A DNA stretch of 64,000 nucleotides from Sclerotiophoma versabilis (lineage: Eukaryota > Ascomycota > Dothideomycetes > Pleosporales > Didymellaceae): positions 806,001 to 870,000 of the forward strand of contig JAAROD010000004.1 in NCBI GenBank assembly GCA_012274445.1. The letters run 5' to 3'. Shown piece after piece: positions 1 through 11,833 of this stretch. Positions within the stretch are counted from its first letter, which is position 1; every line of letters starts with the position of its first letter. Under the pieces are notes generated by a model. It saw only the letters and a list, made by a program, of their open reading frames with translations, ran no database searches and was not told where the DNA came from. The translations under genes were made by a program, and so were the position numbers.

Positions 1-1026
1 AATATCACGCAAGTATAGCATGTGCCCGAGGTGAAAGGCACAATGGGTAGGGGTGCAGGGAGCATTGCGAGACCGAAGACCGAGCCGAGAGTGGTCCCGC
101 GAATCTCTCTAGCAATCATTGTGCGAGCAGTATATTAGGCAGGCTTCCCCCTCTTACCTCGCGGGTTCCACTTCAAATGTTCTCGTATGCTGACTCCAGT
201 CTTGACATCACTTTTAACCCCCGAGGCCACGCAATATTAGCACCCGAAGCGACCCGAGCCCACTCAGGGCTGGAAGACTAAGGTTTTGACACTCTGCGTT
301 ACGTATCTAGTGGCTGCATTGAAAAAGGGAGAGCCGTTTCGTTACATCAATTGCATGGTTATCAAGATCTTGTGATGGGACGACGAGGATGTGATGTGAT
401 GGGGCGGAATAAAAAATATTCCTTGGGCAGGGCAGCAAAATGCCAATGTGAACTTGTGTCGAATCACACATTTGTACAAGTCTTCGTATGTAACAACTGT
501 TATGGCTCAGGATGGGATCCTCAGGTATAAATTGCGATCATTTAGTGGTAGCTTTCCGAGCTGTAAGCGTTAGCAATCAACTCTGCCAGAATATGCTTGT
601 TTGCTCTGCAAAGTTCAGTGGAACTTAGGTCAGAGGGTGTCTAAGAAGCTCTAGCCAGACAAGTCGATTGCGCTGCGGGGACGAGGGTCACCATAGGAGT
701 TCGTGCACACAGCTTTATCTTCGGAAGGCGTGTGTATTGAGAACTTGACATTAGTCTAAAAGTTAACGTCGAAGAGTCACAATCTACTCAGATGCATCGA
801 AACATGAAAAGCTCTTAGGCTAGCAAGGGGTGCACGCGGACGCAGCATGAAGGAATGACTAAGTTGGATTTCTAGCACTCAAAACAATACTAAAAGAATG
901 CGGTGCAATGACAGGCCATCAAGCGAACAGGACAACTAGTACCAGTAAGGACAGACCGGTGTCGATACAAAGAGACAGAGGCAAGAACAAGCTTTGCGAG
1001 CAACTTATCCATATCCATCCCAGCTC
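1..1026. other. Gene-free 3' flank of the ENA ATPase
   Basis: I see no convincing coding region, RNA gene or mobile element here. It holds the downstream flank of the ENA-type ATPase gene. Short open frames on both strands lack family similarity and have no ATG context. Confidence 0.5.
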
Positions 1027-4000
1027 TTATTTCTCGCTCACACGGGGAACAGCGACGACATCCAGCCCAGCCCTGGCCTCAGCATCTTCCTTAGAGATGA
1101 CCTTGTGCGCACCCGACCAAACGCCAAGGCGGCGCTTAATCATCTTCCACGTCTCAATCGCCAAGATGTAAAGCACGACGCAGCCAAAGCTGACACCCCA
1201 CTCCCAGGTGATAGATCCATGCTTGAATACCTTCTCGTTGATAATGGGGATGTACACAATTGGGAACATCATTACGAGACCCGCAATGACAGCAAAGAAG
1301 AGGAAGCGGTTGCGCCATAGCGTAGGGAAAACGGACAAGCCGCGCGGCACGTTCTGATCGGTGTTGGGGTACATATTGAACAATGAGCGGGCGAAGTGCT
1401 TCACCTCCCAAGCCGTGACGAGAAGCAAGAGGGTGATGGTAGTGTACGTTGTGGCTCGGGCGCGGAACACGACGTCACACGTTTCGTTGAAGCCTTCATT
1501 ACAGCCAGATCCGAGGTTGCCGCCTCCAGGGCCAACGTAGGCGACGATGGCAAAGGAGAAGAGACAGAGAGCACCCATGAAGAAGCCGTAGATGAACTTG
1601 TCGGTGATGAGCTCCTTGGAGAATACACCGGCTTTGACGTCGCGGGGCGGGCGATACATGCTATCTTCCTGCTTCTCTTCGAGACCGAGACCGATGGCGA
1701 GAAAGGAAGATGTGATGAGATTAACCCATAGGATCTCGATGGGCGACAAGGGAAAGACCGAATGATTGTCATTGTCCTTGAAGGCGAGACCAATCAACAG
1801 GAGGATGACCTGGGCGATATTGGAGATGAGAAGATGCATCAAGAACTTCTGGATATTGTCGAAGAGGCGGCGACCTTCTTCGACCGCCTTTACAATGGAT
1901 GCAAAATTATCGTCAGTCAACACCATTTCAGCGGCATCCTTGGCAACATCGCTACCAGTGCCCATGGCCATGCCGACGTTGGCTTGCTTGAGGGCAGGTG
2001 AGTCGTTCACACCGTCACCAGTCATGACGCAGAAGCGCTGCCTACGGTGAAGGGCCTGAACCATCTTGACCTTAGTTTTGGGACTACATCTAGCAATGAC
2101 TAGGGGCAGCGTTTCCATGGCGTCGATTTGGTCTTCAGTCATGTCGTCAAACTCGCGAGCGACCATGACCGCAGAGGCAGGAGTAGAGTCGTTAATGATG
2201 TCGACATCACGGGCGATAGCTCGAGCTGTACCAGGGTGATCGCCTGTAAGCATATGCACGGTGATACCAGCAACCTTACACTCGCGAACAGCACCTTTGG
2301 TCTCTAAACGAGGCGGATCGTAGATGGCGACGAGACCGATGTAGTTGAGGTTGCACTCGACTGCGGCACGCTCATGAATGTCGGTACCAGGGAGCAGTGT
2401 CTTGTGGGCGATACAGAGCACCCGAAGCCCTTCATTGGCCATTGATTCAGCGGCCTGCAAGATACCTTCGCGCTCCTGCTCGGTAACGTTAAGAACAGGA
2501 AGCATGAACTCGGTGGCTCCCTTCGTGTAGACGTCGAGGTTGTGATTGGTGTTGTCTCTATACACAACAGTCATCTTCTTGACTGTTGAATCGAAAGAAA
2601 ATTCCGTGGCGAGAGAGATGTTAAGCGAGTTCAATAGACTCTCCTTGCCCATGTTAAAACGTGATGCAAGAACATGCAGGGCGATCTCCGTCGGTTCACC
2701 GTGTGCCTTCCATGGCCCAGTCATGGGGTTGTTCAAGATAGCAGTGGGTGGCCGGGAAATCGACTCAATGGTGGAAGTGTCTGTCTCGCTTTTGTTATCG
2801 TTGGTGTAGCGGTCGAGACCAGCCTTCTTCTCACTGCCGGTCTCGAGGTCGGCGTCCTGTGCAGGCAGCACCTTGGAGTTATTGCAAAGAGCGATGGTGC
2901 GGAGGAAGCGAGTCAGCACAGCATCAGGTCTGTAGGCCTCTAAGGCAAGCAGCTGACCATCGAGGGTGACATGGCCGCTGCCGGGGTTGTAAGGGTCGGT
3001 GATGCCGTCCACGGAGAATGCACCAACACCTGGGATAAGCGCTTTCTTTGAAACCATGCGACCTTGGGTCAGGGTACCTGTCTTGTCAGAGCAAATGTTC
3101 GTGACACCACCGACAGCTTCAATGGCGGACTGGACTCTGGTGATGACGTTGGCCTTAGCCATAGCCTTTCCACCGACCGCAATGGTTATGGTCAGTACGG
3201 CAATGAGGGATTCTGGAATGACCGCAACAGCCACACAGATACCGTAAATGAGGACCTCGCCACCGATTACCCATTTGCTCGCGGAGAATACAATGATGGC
3301 AAGGAGGATGGCGAGACCGAATAGCAGGAGAGCGAACTTGCTGAGGGTAATTTGTAATGGTGTTCCCACCAGACCGAGAATAGTCTTCACAGCACTCATA
3401 AATCTCCATACAAGTTTAGCAAAGAAGCCTTGAGATTGCGTCTTGTCGTCTTTCTTTTGACGAAGCATGGTGGCGATCTGGCCTACTTCAGTGTCCATAG
3501 CAGTTGCAACGACGATGCCACGGCATCGACCGGATGTTACCTCACTCCCAGAGAAGGCGAGGTTAGTGCGGTCAGCGGTGGCGATATCAGCGTCGTCGAA
3601 CCTTTTTTCAGGTGTCTTCTCGACAGGGAGTGATTCACCTGTGAGGAATGCTTCGTTGGTAAAGGCGTTCACGCCATCGATGAGACGGAGATCGGCAGGG
3701 ACAATGCTTCCTACGTTGAGTTGCACAATGTCACCAGGTACAAGGTCTGTCGCCTTGACCTTCTGATCGGGTATGCCATTTCGAGTGACGGTAGCCTCTG
3801 GGGCGGTAAGCTTCTTAAGAGACTCGATCGTCTTTTCAGCACGATAGTCTTGCCAGAAACCAACGAGAATGTTGAGTAGGATAACTGCAGTGATTACGCC
3901 GCCTTCAATGTAGTCGTCAATGCCAAAGCTTATGGCCATTACGATTATGAGGACGAAAGTAAGACTGTTCGAGATCTGCCTCATGAGAATTTTCCACATG

Positions 4001-4343
4001 GAAAGCCCCTCAGCTCCCTGAACCTTGTTAGGTCCATAGAGCCCGAGGCGGGATGCTGCTTCGGCAGTGCTGATTCCATGGCTCACAGAAAGTTAGCAAG
4101 ACAGTCAGACGTAACAAGAGAGCCCTGTTGGTCTTACTTGATATCTACGCGCAGAGCCTCTGCAACTTCTTCGAAGGAGAGGGTATGCGGAGCGTGTAGC
4201 GGAGACGGAGTATCGCCTGCGCTGTTCGGCTGGTGTTGCCTTTGATGGTGAGATGATGAATTTAGCCCATTTAAACCACCTATAGGGGGTTCAGTTTCTT
4301 GGGGAGCGGTCTCCTCGACGGTAGGCAGTACGGTTTCACCCAT
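1027..4343 (-). CDS. ENA-type (P-type IID) Na+/K+ efflux ATPase
   Basis: A plasma-membrane ATP-driven pump exporting Na+ (and K+/Li+), used for salt and alkaline-pH tolerance. Two exons, complement(1027..4081, 4138..4343), give 1086 aa, matching the usual ~1050-1100 aa. The 56-nt intron starts GTAAGA, has a GCTAAC branch site and ends GAG. Exon 1 supplies the start of the cation-ATPase N-terminal domain (LSFEEVAEALRVDI), which continues as HGISTAEAASRLG in exon 2. Visible motifs are TGES (~216), the phosphorylation motif CSDKTGTLT (Asp ~401), TGDH in the P domain, and GDGVNDSPALKQA. Transmembrane segments are present in the N-terminal third (including the VAVIPES segment) and the C-terminal quarter. 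The ENA assignment rests on length and overall similarity; a SERCA/PMR-type pump is less likely. The ATG at 4343 is the first in exon 1. Confidence 0.93.
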
Positions 4344-4722
4344 TCAATAACTCGATGGCACAGTGGTGTGGCTTTGGTGAAGAGCGAAGAGGGCGCTCGC
4401 GGGGGTGGCAGTTATACCGGTTTGCCGTACCAAGATTGGCGGGGTTACGCACGCTAGGGAGAGCTACGTGGGTCCTTCCAAGCGTGGGGAGGTCTTGGTA
4501 GTCCTCATCATTCACGCTTCACTCACCTGCAGTCATCGCGATACCAACGCATTGCCAGTTATGACACCCATACATCTTATGCGCTGCAGAATTCTGGCCG
4601 TGTAGAGCCGCGTCTGCGCTCTTTGCGAAGAGTCCCGTTGCACAGAGTTTCGTTGCTTTGATGGTAGCTTCTCTGTTGTTCATTGACGAAAAGTCAAGGA
4701 TCTTGGCTGACCGCTCCAAGGA
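4344..4722. other. Upstream region of the ENA ATPase
   Basis: Non-coding as far as I can see. It should hold the promoter of the leftward ATPase gene. I could not pick out a defined TATA box or regulator site. Confidence 0.4.
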
Positions 4723-5074
4723 TTACTTTGCCGCTTCCCGGAATTCTGTATCAACAGAGATGTACACAGCCTCAGTGCCGAGAAGAATCCACTGTTGCCA
4801 ATGCAGCTCTACTGCATGCTTGTGGTACGGTTGATTGGATTGTCCTTTGCATATCCAGCGCTCCAGAAACGTAAGCCAACACCGCGGTATGCCAGATCTG
4901 AACATGTCAGTCATTGTTCTTGAATCAATGAACCACTCACGGTGCTTTTCTTGTAACGTCCTTGTTACTCTTGGCGCCTTTGTAAGTAATGACAACAGGC
5001 GTAATATGCTGGTGCTTGACACGCGTCTTCGAGTGATCCGGATACAGATCTGGATGCCACCAATGAGGCGTCAT
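4723..5074 (-). CDS. Candidate small spliced gene or relic, unrecognised
   Basis: I do not recognise this protein. Reading leftward from the ATG at 5074, an open frame runs to 4941. A short GT..AG intron (4940..4898; GTGAGT start, TGACTGAC branch region) joins it to an exon 4897..4723, giving 102 aa. The sequence is rich in Trp, His and Lys (N-terminus MTPHWWHPDLYPDH; later WLTFLERW and ELHWQQWILLG). The open frame extends about 100 nt upstream of this ATG without an earlier ATG, so it could be the 3' remnant of a longer gene. The 43-nt intron is at the lower limit for filamentous fungi. No signal peptide or membrane segment is seen. Treat as a candidate or degenerate gene only. Confidence 0.3.
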
Positions 5075-5768
5075 GAAGCAGCTGATAAGAATGCGGAGTA
5101 ATGCACCTCGTACCGAGTCGACTTTGCGAAGATTCAAAGAATCAGGCAGGTCGTCAGATGTTGAGGTTTCACCGATGCTCGGCGCGGGGTAGGTATGCGC
5201 AAGGCGTCAGGAGCAGACAGCTCTAAAGACAACAATCGATCCTCCAGCAATTAACTTGGAGAAGGAAGTACCAACTGACGAGATGTCGTCGAAACTGCCT
5301 CATGCCTTATCGATAGGAAAGAGCCCTAGAGAGCCGCAGATCCAAGACTCCACGCGGAGGCAGGCACCAGATGGTGGGGTAGGTATTTTTGGCCTGGGCT
5401 GGCTGTCGCACCCCACAGCAAACACAGCACCACCACTAGTATGAACCAATGTTAACACTAGGTTTGGTAATCACTGAATGGCACCATGTAATTGCGCACA
5501 GAAGAGCCGGATTCGACGTCGCGCAATCCTAGGCCACGTGTGTGGATGTAGCCATCATAGGGTATGGAGCACGCGACCTGAATACATCACGTTAGCTGAA
5601 GCAAGACGCTTCATCCTTGAGATATGCACAAGAGAGAACAAAGGCTTTTGAATTATATCAAACAGTCAGCGTGCGCCGTGTTGCACCAGTCCAATGCTGG
5701 TTATTACCCATCCATGCAAATTCGTAAAGTCGTAAAGGTTGGAAAGCCGTACATCCATAATCTCCACC
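5075..5768. other. Intergenic, no gene recognised
   Basis: Part of the frame upstream of 5074 stays open to about 5195, but without an ATG. Nothing else is recognisable. Confidence 0.4.
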
Positions 5769-6101
5769 TCAAATTTCGCGTAACGACTCGGCTTCCGACA
5801 AACTCGACGACCGGCGCTGAGGAGCCAACAGGTTATCAGCTTCGGCCAGCGCAGCTTGTATCGACATGTTGAAGGTACAGGCAAGGTATTGCGCGTAACG
5901 GTTGCGGTATGCTTCCGTAGCATCCTCTTTCGAGGTATGAAGTGACTTCTTTGATGAAGCGCCTGATGCTAGGTTAGATGGCAAGCTTTAGTTTGGTTGA
6001 TCAAATATACCCGATGCGGGATGAAGAACTATCGAGGGCGCTGGCGACGAGCTGGGAGAAGAAGATGGCGAGGAAGAAGCGCTGAACGGAAGAGAAGGCA
6101 T
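5769..6101 (-). CDS. Small two-exon gene, unrecognised (94 aa)
   Basis: Function unknown. The ATG at 6101 opens a Ser/Pro-rich exon (6101..6011) that joins through a 48-nt intron (6010..5963; GTATAT start, CTAAC branch site 11 nt before the CATCAG acceptor) to exon 5962..5769. The product is 94 aa. The N-terminal ~30 residues are low-complexity (SASSSPSSSPSSSPAPS). The C-terminal ~60 look folded and helical (SKEDATEAYRNRYAQYLAC, then NMSIQAALAEADNLLAP). A second acceptor 6 nt upstream (CTAG) would keep the frame and add two residues. There is no signal peptide. Each exon alone is too short to attract attention; the shared frame and splice signals are the main support. Confidence 0.5.
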
Positions 6102-9100
6102 GATGATTGTCAAGAGTAGTTTTCGGTTTGTACGAAGATAGTTCTTTGGCGTTGATCCCGTCTTGGATTGAGTACTGATAGTACTTGAGTGGCTTGAGTA
6201 ATTGAAGCTTGATGATTGTTACTACTTCGAGGGGGCAGTCAGCGATCACTTTATAGCAGAAGAATGGCTGGAACCCTTAAGGGCCTCACGATCCTCGGCA
6301 CACCGCAAGATCAGAAACAGAACGAATAATGCCCTGATGGTAACCTCAGACACGCCTGCTGATGCATGCATCTCGATCACCCCAATAATTGCGGAGCAAT
6401 TCAGGTGCGTACGTGATCCGGTAGAGCTAGCGCTGAGCCATTTTTGACCTGTGGGCCTGCTCCACTTCACCGCCAGAACCGATCCGACCAAACAAAGTCT
6501 GGGGAAAGCCACGACGGCTCAGGGGTCACCACTCTTTCAGCCCCGTACAGCAATAGCCTGTAACGGTAGGTACTCGCCAACAAGCACGTTGTCAGTTCCA
6601 AGCTCATGGCTTTACACAGCCAGACAGTGCACGATACTTCACAAGAAGCACCCTGTGTACCAAGTTAACTTCACGATTGCTGGGCGTTAAAGCAGTGCCA
6701 AGTTGGAGATCGCCCAGGAACTTGCGTGCTCGACCTGACCAGCATTTGCCACGTTCCAAACGGATCCAACAAGATGGCTATTCGAAAGACGCGATGACAC
6801 AAGCCAATATCGCTATACGTGCTATGTATGACGAGGATTAGACTGGACCCCTGTCAGGTGTAGTGGGCACAACCGTGTACGCCATCCTGGTTGCAGCTGA
6901 GCCACCGCTCAGGTCTTCGTTGACTTCCAATTATGGAATCCTGCGTCGTGTTGTGTGATAGGACTGCTCAACTTGCAGAGCTTGATAACTTAGCAGCTCC
7001 TTATCGTCGCCTTCATCAACACGTTGATTGATTGAGAGGCCTGCAGAATCCGAAGTTTCGAGCATTTCTGCAGCCTGCATGAGACTATCTGTGGGGCCGG
7101 CAAGAAGAACCTGGACGTTTTCTAGATTCCTTGGGCCTGCACCTAACTTCTGACGATTCAGCCGCGAAAAAGCGCAGCCAAGGCTGTTCCCTCACGGCAG
7201 CAATCTCACAATTCTCTCGGCTGCACTGTCTGCCACACACACCGTTTCCACAAGCCCACCTCGCAGATCCACTCTGGCCACGATGCTTTTCGACGCTGAC
7301 GTTCGCCTTGCTTACGATGCCAGGGTCGCCTTTGCATTGTCGTGTTTCTTTGATGATGGCATTTTGCGGAGGAACGTGAATCTAGAAGGGGTGGTAGACT
7401 GGAATTACGGCATAGAAACCTGCTGGCACGCAAAAAACGTCACGATGTCAAGACACAACGGTCCAAACGCCATTCTGCAAGACCCGGTATGTCATGAGGA
7501 CTGATGATCAAAGAACCCAGTGCGGGGCCGCCGACCGCTAAATTCGGATCCATCGGCTTTGTCCCTCCCTCGCAGCCGTCACGCCGATCCTTGAATCCAG
7601 GCACGCCTGCATTCTCCACCCACCTTCCTGTTTGTTGTGGCCGGCTGCCTTGGTAACATCGTGAGAGATGGGTTGCTTCGGCTTCACGTTCGGCTTCATA
7701 ATTTTTTCACGATGCACGTTGGTGGCGTGTAGAGCGTGTGAAAATGAGTTGCCATGCTGAGTTTTTTGGGCTGCATGATCGGGCTGCCCTGCGCAACGCC
7801 GTTCCAGCCACGACCACCTGCGCCCGACACTTTCAATGCCTCCTGCAAACTCCAGGTCGGACAAACATTCCGATCAGCACTCCCCTTTCCAGTCAATTCC
7901 ATCTTGACCTTTCGCTATCATTTCTTATTGCACTCAAATCACCTTCGTCGCACCACCTACTGACCGTAAGCTTGAGGCATTTCCATCACAATACCAATGA
8001 ATATTCCCGCGGTGGAGCCGTCGATCGGCAGAACTCTAAACCAACATCGATTGCGCGATATAAGGTATCCTTTCAGGGGCTGAAAACATCGATTGCCGCA
8101 AGCACCAACTGCTATCATAACATCATGTTCTGGCTCACATTGCGACACGAAGTAGTCGCCTCACCGCCATCTCGAGCACGTTGCTATCGTGTGGTCTGAA
8201 TCGGTCCGCCTTGCATCGATGCTGAATTTCGAATCATGCACCTGCGCCAGGACTCGCTCCACATGCAGTTTGACGGATAAGGCGCACGATGATCAAACGG
8301 TGGTTAGCACTATCTGTAGCAAGCCAGGTACAAGAGATATGAAAGTGTGTCACGTGCACGCATCGATACCGTGACTAATAACGGACGAAGTTTGTCTCGA
8401 CGGCAAGGGAAAATGTCTTTAAGGGCATAAGCTCAGACGCTGATCGAAAGCATCTCGTTTTAACCACCAGGGCTCAGAAAAGGGTGGCTTGAGCAACTGC
8501 GCCACAGCCTGTTCCACGCAGCAACTGGGTGTTTACAATAGTGCTAAAGCTTTGGTATCCTTTGCTATCAGCAAGCCAAGCCCAGAACGAAAGCATCATT
8601 TCGTAAGATCCGTGACCAGCTAAGTGTCAAGATATCGCGCACTTGAAAGCGATGATAACGTGGTTTCCGCCGCAGATCGACGACTTCAATGAGCCATTAA
8701 TCTTGAGCGGCACTGCCTCACAGGCGCGCGATTTCACGAACGCACTTGACAGAGTAGAGCTTTCCTCCGTCTCGAAGTTAGCAGTACTAGTCAAAACAAC
8801 GGACGCTGCCCTCTCGTTCGCACTAAATAAGACTTCGTGACCCAGTTGGGACAACATGGACAACATGAGAGGGGCACAGTACGGCACTCTTGGTTCATCG
8901 AGCGGTCGCCCTCTCACATTAAAACGCACTCGATTCTGCTGCTAGCACCTACATGATTACGCCATCTCATGTTCTACGAGATGAGAATATCAAACGTGGT
9001 GTGAGAGGATCGCTCGCTTCTAACCGCCTCTCACCATCGAACCCTTTCCACAGCACTTTTATAGAGATGGTTGCATCAACTTTCGACGCTTGATCGCTAC

Positions 9101-9733
9101 CTGAAGAATGCCTGTCCCTCAGATCTCAAAGCAGCTAGATTCCTACCAACCTCAGCCCCCCATCCCTTGCTGGCCATCACGTGCTCTCGATAAAAGCTCA
9201 CGTTCTCAAAGACAGCGCATCGAGCACTATCCGTCTCATGATGGAATAGTGTGCGAGTCCAGCAATTATAACTATCAAGCCGCAATGACGCGGCAATCTT
9301 CACGCCTGGTCAACTCGTACCTACATCACTCGCACCAAACTCGCTAAAACCTGGAAGGCAAGAAGAAGAGCGCGATCGACCGCATAGAAAACAGCGAGCG
9401 ACTTCCAAGCGGAGACTGCTAGGTGGGAGCAAGTGCTGTGAGATTGTTTCCACGTAATCTCGCAACCCATGGAGCCGTCCAACCTTGGATGCTAAATGAC
9501 ACTTGGTAGCACTGAGCTGCAAATGATATGGAAGATGGCAATGACAACACCGAGTTTAGAAGAGATGGGGAGGAGGAGGAGGAGGAGAAGAAGGGTACGG
9601 CGCTGGGCGCGGGGTGTCGAGGTGAGGTTTAAAGTGCTGGGAGAGTCCACCGGTAGCGAGGTATTTAGATGCGACACAAGCACAAGTTGGTGATCAACAA
9701 GCCTCTGTATCATATAATATGCGATGTATCGTG
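6102..9733. other. 3.6-kb gene-poor stretch
   Basis: No frame here shows family similarity, a plausible exon chain or a signal peptide. The longest open frame (7738..8199, + strand) reads like random sequence. Base composition is not obviously AT-rich, so RIP-type decay is not evident. Confidence 0.4.
9569..9593. repeat. GGA/GAG trinucleotide microsatellite
   Basis: About six GGA units followed by GAAGAA-like purine sequence, in the region downstream of the CinY-like gene. Confidence 0.7.
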
Positions 9734-11833
9734 CTAAAGCTCATCGTGCTTGTCCTTCTCGCTCCCGTGCTCCCCATCCCTTTCCACACCCGCATCTCTA
9801 CTCTCTGTCTCAATGCTAACCTCGAACAATCCGCCGCCCACCAGCCCATCGCCGTCCGCATGCGCAACCTCCAACTCAAACCACGCATCCGTCCTCGGCA
9901 CGTCGTCAATGTACAACTCCGCTCTGAACGTACTATTCCCTCCTCGCCCGATGTACTGCTCGCTCAGCACCACGTTCTTGCGGACATGGCGGACGGAGAT
10001 GTGCAGTGCGAGCTTGGACGTCATTGGCGCGACGGAAATGATGACGTTATTAGTGAAGCTCGCATCGAACGAGAAGCGTCGTGGTTCCGACTCGGGATCC
10101 AAGTAGTCGCTGATAGAAAGGCCGATGGGGAGGAGCGTGGCGGTGTCGAGCGCGTTGTCGTACTGTGTGAGGCCGCGGGATATGACGTGGTCTATAAAGC
10201 GCGGTATGGATTCGCGGTTGTGCAGAATACTGTACGTACCGCCTGTGCGTAGGACGGCGGTGATCAGGTCTTCTTCTCTGATTCTGCCGGTCAGAGCGAT
10301 TTGATGGCGCGGCTTGGGGCCGAAGATGGGCTGGTCTTTTTTGCGCAGGATGCCGAAGTGTGTACGGATGCCTTCGTCGCCGGCGTGCCAGACGTGTGCG
10401 ATATGCTCTGCGAGATCGGAGGTGCGTGCGCATGTCAGGGCTACCACGGCGGTTTTGTTGTTGGGGAGGGGCATGGAGTGGTGGACGAGCTCATTAATCG
10501 CTGCGCCGATGTCCGGGCTGGTGTTGCTCTCGCAGTCTAGGTCGAAGCTAGGATGTAGTCTGTATAAATCATCGCTGGATCCCCTGCTTTTTGTGGCATT
10601 TCGATCTGTTAGTCCTTCGCCTGGACCTTCGTCGTGCGGCTTGTTTGCAAGTTCCTCCAACAGCCACTTGTGGATCGGAATCTGCATCTCAGCTACCCTG
10701 TTCGCAGTCGTCATGACGTCCCGTAAGATAGCAACGCGGCGCCCATAACAGTCTGTAGCTGGTTTGTCTCGGACAAGGGCGCAAATCATGATATTACCGC
10801 GCTCAGTACCATGAGTCCGCCTGATTGCCTCTCTGAAGTGGCGCCACTGCCTACGAGAGTCTTTGATAGCAGCAGATACAGCGCGCTGGAAATTCCCAGG
10901 GAAGTCACTGCGTGGAGTGTTCGGACCTGGGGAGCTGACCTTTCCAGTAACTTGGTCAATCAGACCGTTGTCTTTGTTGAGAGTGTGGTGAGTGATGCGC
11001 CCAGTGCAATCGATGGAACCTGGCTCGAGCGGGTGGCCTGCCTTCCCCACTGGCCCATCTGTGAAGAGGCCGCCAAAGCAGCCTGTTGATAGATTGCGTG
11101 GGACCTGCTCAGATATATCGTTCTCACCACGGAGGTCGAGGAAGACAGGTGAGTCGACGCGCTTCAGTCCTGGTGGGTTGTTGGGTCCAAAAGGTGGTTC
11201 GGCATCGTCGGCCCAGTTGCTGTGTGCGTAAAAGTCCTGAATGCCATGCAAGGCTCGCCCAAATCCTTCTATGGCAGAGCACTTAGCTCTTGCAAAGACG
11301 TGCATCTGCAGCGCAGGGAACGAGAATCTGCAGTCTAGTGTGCTAATATCCACTTCAGGCGCGATGATCCTGGCACCATCGTCGACGATTCTATCAGCCG
11401 CATCGAGACCTTCTTCAATCCTGCCCCTCATATGGTTGACGCAAATCTGAAGCTGTTTTGTCGCCTCTTGACGCGTGACCGGATATTCGACTCCCAAATT
11501 GAAAAGCTGAGCATCCAGGAAATCCGCATTATCGCAGTGAGCCTCTGGTCCTTCCGGTACCGGATCGAGCATATCCGGAGCGCCCACCGCTCCATTTGAG
11601 CCCTGACCAACGTAAACATCTGAGCGACCAGAGAGCTGGTGCAAGCTCAACTCTTCAAAGCAGCGTCCGTCGGATATCTTGTTATCAGGCGAGCAGGCGA
11701 ATGCGGCTCTTGTGATGCGTTCATGTTCACAGTGTTGGCCGATGATTGCGGGTTCATTGATGGTTCCAAAGCCAGCAACATCTGTGAGGTATGCGCAAGA
11801 CAGCAGCAAGGCTGTCACATGCGCTTTTTGCAT
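9734..11833 (-). CDS. Secreted-pathway CinY/HET-C-like protein with C-terminal HDEL
   Basis: A single exon of 699 aa. A signal peptide is visible at residues 1-21 (hydrophobic AHVTALLLSCAYLTDVAG). The N-terminal half carries the motifs of actinobacterial CinY-type proteins, which I relate to the zinc-dependent phospholipase C/HET-C fold: CEHERITRAAFAC (~34-46), GAVGAPD, HCDNADFLD and GRALHGIQDFYAHSNWAD (~192-209). The spaced His, Glu and Asp residues are plausible metal ligands. The C-terminal half contains a possible von Willebrand A-like region (TSPDIGAAINELV; later TGGTYSILHNRESI) without a clean DxSxS site. The last four residues before the TAG stop are HDEL, the fungal ER-retrieval signal, so an ER-lumen location is inferred. 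The family relation is from memory of motifs; the enzymatic role is unproven. The start is the only ATG in front of the signal peptide. Confidence 0.75.
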   Translation of the reverse strand: MQKAHVTALLLSCAYLTDVAGFGTINEPAIIGQHCEHERITRAAFACSPDNKISDGRCFEELSLHQLSGRSDVYVGQGSNGAVGAPDMLDPVPEGPEAHCDNADFLDAQLFNLGVEYPVTRQEATKQLQICVNHMRGRIEEGLDAADRIVDDGARIIAPEVDISTLDCRFSFPALQMHVFARAKCSAIEGFGRALHGIQDFYAHSNWADDAEPPFGPNNPPGLKRVDSPVFLDLRGENDISEQVPRNLSTGCFGGLFTDGPVGKAGHPLEPGSIDCTGRITHHTLNKDNGLIDQVTGKVSSPGPNTPRSDFPGNFQRAVSAAIKDSRRQWRHFREAIRRTHGTERGNIMICALVRDKPATDCYGRRVAILRDVMTTANRVAEMQIPIHKWLLEELANKPHDEGPGEGLTDRNATKSRGSSDDLYRLHPSFDLDCESNTSPDIGAAINELVHHSMPLPNNKTAVVALTCARTSDLAEHIAHVWHAGDEGIRTHFGILRKKDQPIFGPKPRHQIALTGRIREEDLITAVLRTGGTYSILHNRESIPRFIDHVISRGLTQYDNALDTATLLPIGLSISDYLDPESEPRRFSFDASFTNNVIISVAPMTSKLALHISVRHVRKNVVLSEQYIGRGGNSTFRAELYIDDVPRTDAWFELEVAHADGDGLVGGGLFEVSIETESRDAGVERDGEHGSEKDKHDEL

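Noticed and set aside
7738..8199. 153-codon + strand frame
   Set aside because: Sequence reads as random, with no exon partners or motifs.
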